A stretch of 64,000 bases of DNA from Phyto melanocephala (GCA_941918925.1 OW799234.1:69559043-69623042), one strand, 5' to 3'; shown: positions 23,480-35,221, counted from the first letter of the stretch. Numbers and translations: made by a program. The notes: generated by a model from the letters alone, not told the origin.

Positions 23480-24020
23480 TCAAAAAACGCTTATTAATTG
23501 TGGAAATTGTGTACACAGAGCACTTTGTCCATTCTACGTATTTAGAGATGAAGCTCATTTCTGGTTAAATGCCTACAATAAAAACAAAATTTCGTTATTT
23601 GGAGCAACGACAATCTTCAACCTGTTAACGACTCACCATTGCATCCATTAAAATTTAGTGTTTAGTGTGAACTGCTGTCTGATTCTTAAGTCTTACGAAA
23701 TAAGCAAGGAGCTGCTGTTATGGTGAATTGCGAGCGCTATTGAGTCAAGCTGAATAAATATTTTTTAAAAAATAAAACTTCTATGGCATTTAGTACCAAC
23801 GAGATGGTGCATTTTGCCAAACAGAGCATTTCTCAATCGATTGATTGTTCAGTGACACCCCTATTCATGTGACTTAACGCCTCTAGATTTCTTTTTATGA
23901 GGCTATATTATGTCTTTGGCTTATGCTGAAAAACTAGCAGTTTTGGAATTATTGGGGATGCTTTCTGCCACGGCCAATTCGTATATCAGATTTAAAAAGG
24001 TGTCATGATATTTTTAATTA
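23440..24020 (+). pseudogene. DD41D (rosa-like) transposase, decayed
   Basis: The plus strand reads DEAHFWLNAYNKNK (first catalytic Asp region), LFGATTIFNLLTTHHC, later PYSCDLTPLDFFLWGYIMSL and AYAEKLAVLELLG. These are the first and third catalytic blocks of a Tc1/mariner-superfamily transposase of the DD41D type. The middle block (QDGATCHTA) is only faintly visible as PTRWCILPNRAF and several stops intervene. Terminal repeats were not located. Confidence 0.8.
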
Positions 24021-24270
24021 AAAAAAAAAATTGATTAAGAAAAGGATATATATTTTTCAAACACATTATAAATGGTGCAAAAGCAACAAATGTAGATAAA
24101 TCATAAAATCATTTATTATCAAAGAAAATACACTCAAATTAATTTTTTAATACCGAAACCAAAATCAGGTTTTCCATCGCTGCATTAATAAATGAAATCA
24201 AGGCGAATTCAATGAATTTTAACAAAATGCTTCCCCAAGGCATATTCATACAGGTATATGCAACGGCGAA
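23975..24270 (+). repeat. CAGGGATGGAAAA repeat family, copy 1 (worn)
   Basis: The segments ggccaattcgtatatcag, aataccgaaaccaaaatcag, tttccatcgctgcattaata, atcaaggcgaattcaat and caaggcatattcatacaggt recur in the copies at 24940 and 27290. This copy is the most rearranged. Confidence 0.5.
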
Positions 24271-24944
24271 GTAATACAACAAAGCAGCTTTTTAAGGGGT
24301 GTTTTCTGTTAAGGCGATATTAGCACCATATACTACAGGGTAATTTACACGTAAACAATTTAGTACTGCAGGGTACCTATACTTATACTTTCTTGTGTAA
24401 ACCGTAATATGAATCCTGCTGTGTTTGTATAAATAAATGTATGGGAATTCCACCCAATAGTAAATGCACTTAGGAATGATCACATTACTTGAATATGTCA
24501 GGCAAACGTCTGGCTTAGCGACACTTCACAATATCAAGTACCTATACGTAATGATCGTTGCCGCTTTGGGCAACAATATTAACACACACTAAGCGGTACT
24601 AACATGTGTATGTAGTGCAGTATCGGCACGCTTCATGTTACTTTAATATTTTGTATTTTTTCCACGACATACTAGTGTGTAACTGAACATTAATTTTAAG
24701 TACTAATAAATATTAATTTAATTATAATAAATAAATAAAATAAGTACTAACCAACATTAATGACTACTAGACTAGCGGTAAGAAACTCAAATGTTATATA
24801 TAAGCGAGTAGTTTTAAGAACACAATTTAATCAATAATTCTTTGTCTTTTAAGTTAGAGCTTCCAAGAGGAGCTCCTTATAACCAAAAAAAAAAATATAC
24901 AAAACAATAATAACTATCTTTTATTCTACAGTATATCAGGGATG

Positions 24945-25250
24945 GAAAAGTTGTTATGTTAGATTTAATTTAATATAATTATGAAATAAATGTAAATTAT
25001 GCAGAAGCAACAAATATACATACATTTGGTAAATTTTTAATAAAAAAAATGCATTTAAGTTAATTGTTTAATATCGAAACCAAAATCACATTTTCCTTCC
25101 CTGCATTAATAAATAAGATCAAGGCAAATTCAACCAATTTTGACAAAAAGTTTTCCCATCAGCTGGGCTGGTAATTTCACCTGTATGAATTCGCCTTGTG
25201 CTTCCCCATCAGCTGGGCTGGTAATTTCACCTGTATGAATTCGCCTGGCA
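24945..25250 (+). repeat. CAGGGATGGAAAA repeat family, copy 2
   Basis: An inner unit runs from CAGGGATGGAAAAG (about 24949) to the inverted CTTCCCTG (about 25104), followed by cattaataaa, caaggcaaattcaac and the outer end ttcacctgtatgaattcgcc. The same layout appears inverted at 27290-27673. The outer end is duplicated in tandem (see 25152). Confidence 0.6.
25152..25249 (+). repeat. Two-copy 50-bp tandem duplication
   Basis: Two nearly identical units, each containing catcagctgggctggtaatt and tcacctgtatgaattcgcct, lie end to end. The duplicated unit is the terminal segment of the repeat family at 24945 and 27290. Confidence 0.9.
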
Positions 25251-26534
25251 CAAAAAATTTAGAAAAAATTATTCAGAGAAATTTATTAAAAATTTCATTT
25301 AAATCTAAAATTTTTCTAATCTTTTATAAATGTTTCAAAAGTTAACAGAAATATTCTGCAAAGCAAAAAAAATTTAAAAATATTTTTTTATTAACGGAGA
25401 AATTTGTGGTGAATTTCTTTGACGATAAAATTAAAATTAAGTCGACTTTTTGCCAAAAAATCTTGTCTAGCCTAAGAATTCAGCATTTAAAATTTTTTAA
25501 AATACCCTATTTCATAATCACCACCCCTTCACCCATCATAGTTTTATTTTCATCATTTCAACTACCAGACCTAATTATTGTAAAAACCTTTTAACGTATA
25601 CCTAACGAAGGATTAACAAAGAAACTACTAAATTTCATATTACTCATACCACCTGCTGTTCGTGTTGCATTTAATAAATATTTTCTTTCTTTCAGCTCAA
25701 AAGAAATTCATGTTCATCCAAACACTAACAACAAAACTAAGTGAAATGTTTTATCTTTTCTTATTTCGACTCACTTTTATCCATTATAGTTTCGTCTAAT
25801 GAAGATTCATGTTTCCAGTTTGTGTAGAAAAACCTATGAAATGTTTAAAAAAAAAAATTCTTTCATCAATTAAGAATAATTTAGAAACAATGCTATTTCA
25901 ACTATAACTAATACAATATCTTAGCCTCCTGATATTGTTTCTTCTACTGCCATTGCTACTGGTTAGAGCCAAATGTGCAAGATGGTAAAACAAAAAAAAT
26001 TAAGACACATCATTTTGAGCAACATTCCATTTAACAACGTCCATTGATATTAAAATCTTTCATATTAATGGATGCTAGAAGAAGCTGACACTTTTTCGTC
26101 ATTATACTAAATGAAAGACGAAACCATATTTTTTTTAGGAAGTGGAAGTATACACACAAACACACACACAGTGTAAATGAATAGGAAAAAATTGCAAATA
26201 CTACACAACTAAGTATAAAGAACGTTAGTAGACGAGAAACGAAAGAAATGAATAAAGAAATTTTTGGGCAAAATAGAAAAAGATTTGCTGCAAGAATTTG
26301 AGTTTTATCTGCAGTTTGTGTTTTCTGCTTTAAGTGCACTTTACAGATATGCTGATGGGTATGATTTATTTTTCGATAGTTTTGTGACGAAAAAACTCTA
26401 TTTAAATAAATTTTAATTTAGTAGGCTGCAAAATTGTAATAACAGTTGACTTTTACGAGATAAAGGCACTTCAGTCAAATCCACCCTTAGAATTTTCGTT
26501 TTCATTATTTCGTGTTTATGAATTATAAATGATT
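25250..26534. other. No gene seen
   Basis: AT-rich DNA. The minus-strand frame at 26031-26339 is hydrophobic low-complexity sequence from A/T-rich DNA and is not a credible gene. Confidence 0.4.
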
Positions 26535-27108
26535 TTAAATAATATTAATTATAGTTTTTAACTCAGCATTGGACACACCTTGTACAAGCCTTGTACAACT
26601 CGTTGCTTTTAAATAAATTTTCTCAATCCCTGTGTGGATTACTTTTTCTCCACATTGTCCTTGTCCTAAATTTTGTATCGTGCGCAAAAGTCGTTTAAGT
26701 TTTCGTTCATCAGATTCAGAAAATAATGAGATAATTCTTGATTTTAATGTCTCATACCTGTTTCCTGTTTGACCATTATCCAGCAAATCACTGACAAGAT
26801 CAATTGTACCTGGATCGATGTTAGCAACTAAATAACGGAATTTTGTTTCGTCTGATGAGGTTCGTTGCAACCCGAATATCGTTTCAACTTGAAAAAACCA
26901 TACTTTTGGGTTCTTTTGCCAAAAAGGAGGAAACTTGATTGTTAAAACTGCATCAATTTGGAAATGTGATGATGCATTATTGGGAACAAATCCTGCTGCT
27001 GGTGGTTAGTGGTTCGGTTTGATTATTTTGAGCTTGATTAATCGAATCTCCTGCTCCCACCGATGGTGAATGAAATAAAGCCATTGTTCGTTGTCGGGGT
27101 CACCAATT
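26535..27108 (-). pseudogene. LTR retrotransposon (Ty3/gypsy, mag-like) gag fragment with primer-binding site
   Basis: The minus strand from ATG near 27085 leads, after a frame break, into a gag-like segment with KFPPFWQKNPKVWF, SDETKFRYLVANID, YETLKSRIISLFSE and ERKLKRLL. These are hallmarks of the capsid-region protein encoded by many insect Ty3/gypsy elements of the mag group. Immediately upstream the strand reads TGGTGACCCCGAC, the form expected of a primer-binding site complementary to a tRNA 3' end. The protein stops at 26535, with no nucleocapsid zinc knuckle, protease or reverse transcriptase downstream, and no LTR pair was identified. It is a truncated relic. Confidence 0.7.
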
Positions 27109-27289
27109 ATAGAGGTTAATATTTCTATGTAAAAATTATATTTTATTTAAAAAAACATTATAAGAACAATTTTAGTTAAAGAAAAATTATCGAATGAATT
27201 GATATAATAAAATGACAATAATATTTTTAAAGAAATGTTGCTTAAGTTAAACAAGTGTATTAAATTCACCACACCCGCAGTACTTTGCA

Positions 27290-27673
27290 CAACGTGAATT
27301 CATACAGGTGAAATTATCAGCCCAGGTGATTGGGAATCTTTTTGTCAAAATTGGTTGAATTCGCCCTGATTTCATTTATTAATGCAGGGATGGAAAATTA
27401 AATTTTGGTTTAGGTATTGAACAATTAACTTGAGTGTATTTTTTTGATAATAAATGTGCTAAGTTTATGTATATTTGTTGCTTTTTGCTTCATTTAAATA
27501 TAATGTGTTTCAACAATTTTTATCCTTTTTCAATGAAATTTTATTATATTTAATATGTAAAAACAACTTTTCCATCCCTGATATACGAATTGGCCTGTAC
27601 ATAAAACATCCCTTGAAAAGTTGCTTTGTTGTATCAATTCGCCGTTGCATATACCTTATGGATATGCCTTGAC
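27290..27673 (-). repeat. CAGGGATGGAAAA repeat family, copy 3 (inverted, most complete)
   Basis: The left outer end is gtgaattcataCAGGTGAAAT. The inner unit runs CAGGGATGGAAAAT (27394) to ACTTTTCCATCCCTG (27585), an inverted repeat. The right outer end read inward is CAAGGCATATCCATAAGGT. The two outer ends are similar to each other, so this may be a TIR element with a second TIR unit inside it. Confidence 0.55.
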
Positions 27674-28009
27674 CTTGCAGTTATATTTTAGTTTATTTTA
27701 GTTTAAAAAATTAAATATAATAAACGAACAGACAGCGACAATATATTCTTAGAGCTCCTTAGCGCTTCCCTTCTTAAATATTAAAACTTATTGAAAATTA
27801 GTGATGCCGGATTCACAACAAATGACATATTTTTTAATGCTGTTTATGTCCTTAATAGCTTATGTGTCATTTTTAAGGGAACATATCTATCTTCTCGCAT
27901 AGTCATTATTTGCTCTTTTATCTTAAAATATGTAGAATATTTCGCCAACAAAGCGTCATAAGCTTTAATTTTTAAAAAGTGCCACTAAAAGACACCAATT
28001 GCCCACCGA
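27674..28009. other. No gene seen
   Basis: AT-rich spacer with no recognised motif. Confidence 0.35.
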
Positions 28010-28335
28010 AGCTTAATTTTGAAACGGAAAACAAAGACCAACCAAGACAGCAAATAAAGGAGATATCAAGATTTAAAGTCAAAGGCTTGCAAATTTATTG
28101 GGAGCTACTCAAGCAGCAATTGTAGAACATTTTCGAATAGCAGGATTCATCTAAAAGCAGAAAAATTAAGTAGGATTTGAATTAAAGCCTACAGAGCTTA
28201 GTAGACGAAATCGCATGTCCGAAATGCTGCTTGAACGCTGCAAAAGAAATTCATTTTTGCACGGAGTCTTGAAAATTTGATTTATTGTGATAAACCGAAG
28301 CATTAAATATCATATATGATGAAGTGCGGTCAATT
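28010..28335 (+). pseudogene. Mariner (DD34D type) transposase N-terminal fragment
   Basis: In one plus-strand frame: LANLLGATQAAIVEHFRIAG, FI, stop, KQKN, stop, VGFELKPTELSRRNRMSEML, then LERCKRNSFLHGVL. Mariner transposases carry the same sequence of motifs: a second HTH like LGVTQxAIS, then W-V-P-Y-E-L-K-P, then a C-x-x-L-L-x-R block, then FLHRIVTGDEKW. The catalytic domain beyond FLH is not recognisable. Two in-frame stops show it is dead. It differs from the DD41D transposases elsewhere in the window. Confidence 0.75.
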
Positions 28336-28339
28336 TAAA

Positions 28340-29885
28340 ACTTTTGAACTTTTTCTAATTTCTAAAAAACCAAAATTCACTTTAATGACAGTTTTTGGCA
28401 TGAACGAAATCACACACCAATTCACGTACAAATAACAACAGAAAGTAAGACTAGACAAATATTCCAAAAATAAACTGCCAATATTGCCAGACTGTTAAAA
28501 ATATTTTTTTTTTTACTTTTCCTAAAGCTCAATTCATGTTCGTTATACGCGACTTAAAGATTTTCTCTCATCAGGCTTAAAATATATTTTAGTTTTTATT
28601 TTGTTTATATGTGTGCATGTGTGTGTGTGGCTGCAAAAAAGATGATGCTGATGATGGTGCCAGCAGCATCTTTTTAGTAATATGAACCATTTTTACTTGA
28701 TTCTCTAACCGTGGCAACAACAGCCAAAAACAAACAACCAAAAAAACCCCTTCATATAGTTTTTGCATGAATTTTAAGCATTTTCTGTGTGAGCTTGTGT
28801 CCGTCTGTGTGTCGTTTTTTTTTTTCTTTCACAATTTCTGTACACTTCCATTTCGTTTAAGTTTTTGGCAAAGATTGATGAATTTTGTTGATGGTGATGA
28901 CGATGTTGAAGCTTTTTCTTAGTAACCCTCCTTTACTATAAAAAAAAAAAATTTTTAAATAGAAATAAAAATAATATTGCACTTACGAAAATAAAGGGAA
29001 CAACAACAAGAAAAAAACATTTTTAAGCGCTCACAAACATACACACACATACACTGTTTCTTTCCCCATTTTCTTATGCAGTCTTTTATGTATTTATGTT
29101 GGCAGCTTGTGTGTGTATTTGAGATCCTTAGTATGCATCCTTGAAATAACCTTAATCCGTGCTGCGGCGTAAAATGAATGATGTTTATAGGAATTCACAA
29201 CGCGCTGCCAGTTGTCGAACACACATGCACACATTCTACCGGTAAGCAAAACATAGGGGACATCAGTACTAACCAACAACTGCATTTCATATAAAAAGAC
29301 AACAATTTTTTTTTTATAATAAAACAAAAATAATCATCCAGGTCGAATTATTAGACACCTTTTATTTATGTTATGTTTATGTTAAACTTAATGTTTTTCA
29401 TTTCCTTCTCCTTTCAGTATGCGTATAAATGTTTATGTATGGGAATGTTTGTATGGAATTAAGTTTTTTAAGTTTTATATACTCATCGTATTTCTTTTTC
29501 TTTCCATTTTATGTTTTATGCATAGTAATGCGTTTCTTTCTTTATTTAACAAGACTGTTTCATCTCTTATTTGAGGGTTCCCACATTTCTTTTAATGTTT
29601 AAAATGCTTTAAAATTTCATTCATTTTTATCTCCAGCAGTTTAGTACTGAGGGGAGATTTGAATAACCCATTGGGAGTGCAAGCATAACTTTAACTATTA
29701 ATTTATATTCTCATGTTGATGATGATGTGCATCATATGTGATCTTCTCGGAGAAAAGGGACCTAGTTTTTGAAAATGAATATTTGAGAAAAACGCATTTA
29801 AAGTTTCATAACACATTATCACTGTGAAGATACCTTCAGTTGGGAGATGCGATTTAGTATGATAAGTTATTAAATTGGATGCCAA
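28340..29885. other. No gene seen
   Basis: AT-rich DNA with GT runs (about 28610-28630). A short hairpin (28636-28675, AAAAAGATGATGCTG ... CAGCAGCATCTTTTT) has a 15-base stem with one mismatch, too short for a typical miRNA precursor. Confidence 0.35.
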
Positions 29886-29910
29886 CAAAAAAAAAAAAAA
29901 AAAAAAAAAA
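29886..29910 (+). repeat. Poly(A) tract
   Basis: An uninterrupted run of about 25 A residues directly before the SINE head. It may be the tail of an earlier retroposed sequence upstream or part of a dimeric SINE. Confidence 0.7.
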
Positions 29911-30118
29911 GGTGCCCCGATGGACTAGTCAGTAGTGTGCTGGTGTGCTAGTTTGGGGGTTGTGGGTTCGATTCCCGCCAAAGGCTCTGGTATTGTCTGC
30001 TTCTCTTCTCTCTTTTCTATTCTTACTTTCCTATTCAGGTATCACAATGGGATTAATAAAATGGACCCAAGTGAGCTGCACAGCAGCTGCCTGTTCTACC
30101 TTACCTAACCTATGCCAA
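29911..30118 (+). mobile_element. tRNA-derived SINE
   Basis: The head contains an A-box-like TGGACTAGTCAG (about 29922) and a perfect B box GGTTCGATTCC (about 29965), spaced as in tRNA genes. The B box lies in a T-arm that can form a 5-bp stem (GTGGG with CCCGC). There is no matching acceptor stem, so it is not a functional tRNA gene. A non-tRNA body follows (ttcttctctctttt, gtgagctgcacagcagctgc) and ends near ttacctaacctatg. These boxes would drive RNA polymerase III transcription; mobility would depend on a LINE. Confidence 0.75.
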
Positions 30119-30444
30119 CATTGGTGACGTCATGCCTAAAAAAATTAATGGTTTCGTCATTTTAGTCGATTTTCCCAAGTACGTTTTGTACGTTTTTATG
30201 GGGTAATTAAATTTTTATCAGAGATCTTACTCATTTCATTTTATTCTACACCCTTAAGTCTAAACCCGTTTTTCGACACACTACGTCCCTTTTCACGGAG
30301 AGGGTCACATACATATATATAATTAACTCACATTTAACAATAAATTTTAAATCAAGACTGATACAAAACTAAGAAGTTAGATCCAAGAACTCTTATGTAC
30401 AAAATTCAATAAATCTGGCAACAATTGATCTTAAGAGCTTTGAT
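30119..30444. other. No gene seen
   Basis: AT-rich spacer between the SINE and the LINE. Confidence 0.35.
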
Positions 30445-31717
30445 TTTCTTTTCCTTAACAATATGTTACTACAGATAAGTGCCATCTATCTTGTCTCCTT
30501 TACAACATGGTTTTCGAAATGGTTGTTCAACTGTAACTAATCTGCTGCACCTTTCTATCCTAGTAAATAGTGGTTTTGTTGAACAAAAGCAAACTGATGC
30601 AATTTACACCGACTTCAGTAAAGCTTTTAATAAAGTCAATCACAAACTTTTAACAAAAAAACTTGATCTGATGGGACTGACGGAAAACTGTCTTAACGGG
30701 ATTTTTTCGTATTTGGCGAATAGAAGGCAGAATGTTCGTTTAAAAAATATAACTTCTGAGCCTATTGCTGTTATTTCTGGTGTCCCACAGGGTAGTCATC
30801 TTGGCCCATTGCTGTTTTCCCTATTTATTAACGATCTGCCAAATTCGATTAAATTCTCGGATGTTCCAATGTATGCTGATGACGTAAAAATATTCCTTAG
30901 TTATAATCATCATGCTGATCATATTCTCCTTTAAAAGGACATAGATGCTTTTGGTTATTGGTGTAATCTTAACCTAATGGAGCTGAATCTTGAAAAATGC
31001 AAATACATGTGTTTCTTTCGTAGATGCCATATTAACGTAAATTATGTCTTAAACGGTCATACTCTGGACAGACTCAGAACTGTCTCCGACCATGGAATTT
31101 TACTAGATCCTAAACTAAATCTTATTCAACTTATTCTTATTCTCTCTTACTGTTAACAAATCACGTGCAGTACTTGGATTTATAAAACGCTGGTCGAAGG
31201 AGTTTAAGGACCCATACATAAAAAAACAATTATATACTTCGCTGGTCAGGCCTATTCTTGAATCTATACAAAAACAATTCCTGTTATTTTGTCTTCGAGG
31301 CCTAAACTAGAATCCGTTAACCATGCCGTCTTAAACAAGTAGACTTGCTCTTATAAAGCTGCCAACGCTAAAAAGTCGAATAACGATGCTATATGTCACG
31401 TTTGTTCTAAACTTAATAAAGGGAAATGTATGCTCTGATTTCTTGGTTTCCAATCTCTTTTAATGTACCATCTCGTTCTACACGTTATTTTTATCCACTA
31501 TCTGTCAAAGTTTTCAGAAGAAATTATGCCAACTATAATCCGTTTTTAAGAATTTGTACTGAATTTAATAAATTTTATCAATATGTTGATTTTTCTTTTA
31601 ATGTTAATATTGTAAAGTGTAAAATAATTTTTCTCTTGAATAACTGAAGGATGTAACTATTTGTACTGTCTAAAAATCTGTAAGGATCTTGAATCCATAG
31701 ACCTAAATAAATAAATA
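30445..31717 (+). mobile_element. 5'-truncated LINE (Jockey/CR1-like), frameshifted reverse transcriptase
   Basis: An open frame (30479-30934) gives LQHGFRNGCSTVTNLL, IYTDFSKAFNKVNH, SGVPQGSHLGPLLFSLFIND and the catalytic YADDVKIF, i.e. motifs of the palm domain in the correct order. After a stop, other frames continue with NLMELNLEKCKYMCF, FIKRWSKEFKDPY and LVRPILES, then RSTRYFYPLSVKVFRRNYAN close to the end. The sequence finishes with gacctaaataaataaataa, a short TAAA tail expected at a LINE 3' end. The endonuclease and first ORF are missing, and there are stops and frameshifts, so it is a dead 5'-truncated insertion. Confidence 0.85.
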
Positions 31718-31744
31718 ACAAAAAAATATATAACTTTTATAATT

Positions 31745-31965
31745 CTAATTCCTACTTATGAATTCGTGGACCTTTATTGGAGACCCTTCCATTAGATATT
31801 TGTTAGTTGCTTCAATCACATTTTTTTAAACTCTTTTTTAAATCTTTCATATTGCACAACACCTTCTTTTAGTTCTTAATTTTTCTTTTGACATAAGCCC
31901 AATATCTCACAATTGGTCTTAGCTCCGGACAATTTGGAGGATTGGCCTTTCTTGTTACAAAAACT
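31745..31965 (-). pseudogene. Tc1-like transposase C-terminus, decayed
   Basis: The minus strand reads RKANPPNCPELRPIVRYWAY then VKRK, matching the NPPNxPELRPIExxWAxVKRxL block that carries the last acidic catalytic residue in one branch of Tc1-like transposases. Here the expected Glu is replaced by Val. Further down are LMEGSPIKVHEF-like and RRCCAI-like remains in other frames. Multiple stops. Confidence 0.7.
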
Positions 31966-32109
31966 ATTATAAAATTTTATTGTTTTGATACTACCCCAGA
32001 GCTTTCTGACCTAATGAAATGATACCAAATCGTGCCAAAAATATGTTGACATATTGTGCTCTCTGACGAAAGGAAGAAGTTATTTTTGCAAACATTTAAT
32101 GTGCAGCTA

Positions 32110-32720
32110 CAGTCAAAATAATAGCACCAACTTATTTCAAGACCTCAAAACATCAATTAGTTCATTGAAAAACTTAAAGAAAATAGTCAGTTGAAGTTAT
32201 AGCACTTCCTCTAATTTCTGCAAAAAATTATTAGTTGTTCTTAAGAAAAGCAAAACGAAAGTATTTATTTTTTTCAAAGTTCTTCTGAACTTGTTGATTT
32301 CATTACGGATGGTAACTTCTTTACGGCTGCCTTTAGAATTTCAAGTTTAGTGTTCAAGTGAGGTGACAGTGCAAGAAACATCATCACATTAATTGGCTTA
32401 TCAATCAACCACTTTTTTGCGGTTTTGCTGCTGTGATTGGAGTAATTGTCTTATTAAAGACCCATGTCATCTTTTCATCGGGGCCACATGATAACATAAC
32501 TCCCTTCTAGATTTTTTATATATGACTGCATCTGTAGTTGTTTTAATATAATGAATTGAAAACACTCCAATACCATTATAAAACAATTTTAAAAATTTTA
32601 TACTTTTTGCTGTAAACTGCAGCTTAAAGTCACTATAATGTGATCTTTTGACAAGAAACTTGGAACATTTTCTTTAAAATAAGACTATTTTCGATTCAGA
32701 TATCCATAGAGCGATCCTTT
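32110..32720 (-). pseudogene. Second Tc1-like transposase, decayed, with one possible terminal repeat
   Basis: Broken minus-strand frames give YKNLEGSYV-like, WPRKDDMGL-like, then NHSSKTAKKWLIDKPINVMM, FLALSPHLNTKLEILKAAVK. These correspond to the second and third catalytic blocks of Tc1 transposases (xxDNDPKHSSKTAKxWL and SPDLNPIE), with SPDLNPIE changed to SPHLNTKLE. At 32110 the sequence CAGTCAAAATAATAGCACCA resembles a Tc1-type terminus. The opposite end was not found. Confidence 0.7.
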
Positions 32721-33309
32721 ATTTTTTAAATGGTCATATTACACATGCATTTGCAATATACAATCGTTTGCTCACATGTTCAGAAGAAAGAGAGCATGGG
32801 TTTATAACGCTCTATGACAAACAATTTCCACATTTGTCATTATATATAACACTGTTTTGAGTTCCTTAGCAAGCAAAAGAGGATAATGTTTGCATCTGCA
32901 ACATTAGGAGAGATATAATTTAATTTTGACGTTGTGGTTGACCCTCACATCTCAATGCATTATGGTAATTTTGTTGGAGCAGTTAAGTTATTTTCATATT
33001 TCGGAATACGACTCACCTTGAATAAAACAAGCTTTCAGTTAGGTCGCGTTTTATTTTATCGTGCAGTATTTTTCGATTCCCATTGCAATAAATTTTAGCT
33101 AAAATTTTTAGTTAATAAAGCGCAATATTTAAGCGTAGTTTTAAAAATCTAATAAAACACTCAAATTTGCATCATACATTAAAATTTTTTTATTGGAATC
33201 GATAAACTGTTCTTTGCCATTTACTTTTTAAAAATAACTTCATGTAAATGTTGCCCGCGGCTCCGGATCAATTGGTCCATTCTTAAGGTCCAATCTCGGT
33301 CTGTATTCC
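32721..33309. other. Likely transposon-derived, unresolved
   Basis: Flanked on both sides by minus-strand Tc1/mariner remains; no motif recognised within it. Confidence 0.3.
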
Positions 33310-33823
33310 GTGACAAACACGTGTTATGTTATACTATAAGGCTTCATCATGTTTGGCCTGTTCGCATAGACCAACGACTTCACATTACCCCACAATAAAT
33401 AGTCGAGAGGCATCAAAACACATGATCTTGGCAGCCAACTCACAGTACTATATCGAAGTGTTAAACTGCTCACCGATTTCATCCTTCAATATGTCCAATG
33501 TTTCACGAGCTGTGTGGCATGTAGCACTGTCTTGTTGAAACCACATATCAACCAAGTCCAACTCAGCTAATTGGGGCAAAAAAAGTCGCGTACCGTGGCT
33601 CGATATCGTTCGCCATTGACGGTAACGTTTCTTCCACGGTCGTCTTTGAAGAAAAATGAACCGATGATGGTGCTAGTCCATAAACCACACCAAACTGTCG
33701 TTTAATTGGGATGCAAACTGTCGTTTTATCGGGAAACAGTGGATTTCCATCAATTACAGAGCACGAATTTTAATAATAAATTTCAACAATTTCCAGTCGT
33801 TGCTTGTTTGTGAGTTTCTCCAT
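33310..33823 (-). pseudogene. DD41D (rosa-like) transposase, decayed, with its start codon
   Basis: ATG at 33823 opens MEKLTNKQRLEIVEIYY, the usual start of this transposase group, followed by a stop. In other frames come GRNVTVNGERYRATVRDFF, QLAELDLVDMWFQQDSATCH with TARETLDILKDEIGEQF, and WLPRSCVLMPLDYLLWGNVK with SLVYANRP. The second catalytic Asp (QQD) and the last one (PLD) are preserved; the QDGATCHTA motif has S for G. The length is about 170 codons against more than 300 in the family, so much of the middle has been deleted. Confidence 0.85.
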
Positions 33824-34759
33824 GATGAAATGGCGAGTATACTGAACACTTTTCACTTTCACAGATGTAGTTTGGACACAATTACCAACCAGTGCTGCCA
33901 GCCCGAAAAACTTAATTCATAAAAAATCACTCTTTATTACAAAGATAAATTTGAAATCCAAATCTTTCGTTCTTTATTTTCTTTCTTGCAAAATTTAATG
34001 AAATTTATTATAGATAACCTAACTGAAATGAAACCTCCTTTTGTAAAATCGACTTTATGATGAAATTATTTATTAATTGAAATTCTAAATTGGCACACAC
34101 ATATTGATTTGAAATAAAATTCAATTAATATATAAAAACTTAATTTTACAAATTTATTTTTAATGGGTTAATAATGTTGCACTTTCTTCTAGTTCAGTAT
34201 TTGTCAGTGTATAAGTGTATGGCTTCAGTGAGGGGTCTTGCATTCCATATCCAAACATAAAGGATAATGTGTTGTTATTTATGCAAATTATTTTGTCCTA
34301 CAAGGACACATATTAATTGGATTATTTATACAATGAATAGTAAAAGGAAATTTATATTTCATGATACTTTGGTAGGTAAGTAATCATATCAACAGCTGAA
34401 TAAGATTTAATGATAAATAAAATACTTATGTTTTTTCCCAAAAAAAAAAAAAATTCTTTAAATTATTTAAACATATAAAATAAAAAACTGATAACCTAAT
34501 AAATGATTGAAATTTAAAGTCGATATTTTATCGAAAATTTCCTATAAATATTATTTTGTGCAAAATATTTAACAAATAATAATTTTTTCCAAGTTATATA
34601 CAAAAAGGGAATTTATAAAATGTTTTCTGTAATAACAAAATATTCAGCAAAAATACTTATTTCAAATTTGCAAATATTAGAGTCACCAACCTTTTTTTTT
34701 TTGTCATCTGGTATTTTTGGGTAAATTTTTTAATCGCTTGAGTTTTAAAAATTCTAAAA

Positions 34760-35210
34760 ATAAACATTGAATTATTGTTTTCCAGGACTGGAGTTGAGGC
34801 TGACTTGCCCCAATATATGGCAGACTTTAGGTTGCCCCACAATAAATAATCTAGTGGCGGCCAATTGACTGCACCAAAAAGTAAAATTAGTTGCTTATCA
34901 AGCTCGCTTGTAAACAGGTTCATGGCATTCCGGGCAATGTAAAAAAAAAATCAATAATCATTGTTCGATTAGTTGTTCCATTATCTGTAAAAATGTGATT
35001 TTTATCGTTGGTAAAGAAAGACGGTTCAATAACAGCACGTCACCTACCCTCAGTTTGCCACAATGGCTTATAGCGGCAACGAATTAATATATCACGATCT
35101 TCATTGACACTGGCCAATAAAGCACTAACTTGTCTTCGAATACGGCTTGATGGACTATTTATCCAACTAATTAAAACTGGTGCGAGATTTGGTGACAACA
35201 TCTTAGCATT
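34760..35210 (-). pseudogene. DD41D (rosa-like) transposase, decayed
   Basis: Minus-strand pieces: NEDRDILIRCR (N-terminal HTH linker), CRYKPLWQTEGR, FFTNDKNH, then FGAVNWPPLDYLLWGNLKSA and IYWGKSASTPVLENN. A deletion has removed the residues between WPP and LDY that normally read RSCDLTP. It is the second of three successive DD41D relics on the minus strand between 33.3 and 36.4 kb. Confidence 0.7.
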
Positions 35211-35221
35211 TATGTAAGTGC

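Noticed and set aside
29911..29985. Functional tRNA gene
   Set aside because: A and B boxes and a T-arm are present, but no acceptor stem closes the structure and a SINE body follows.
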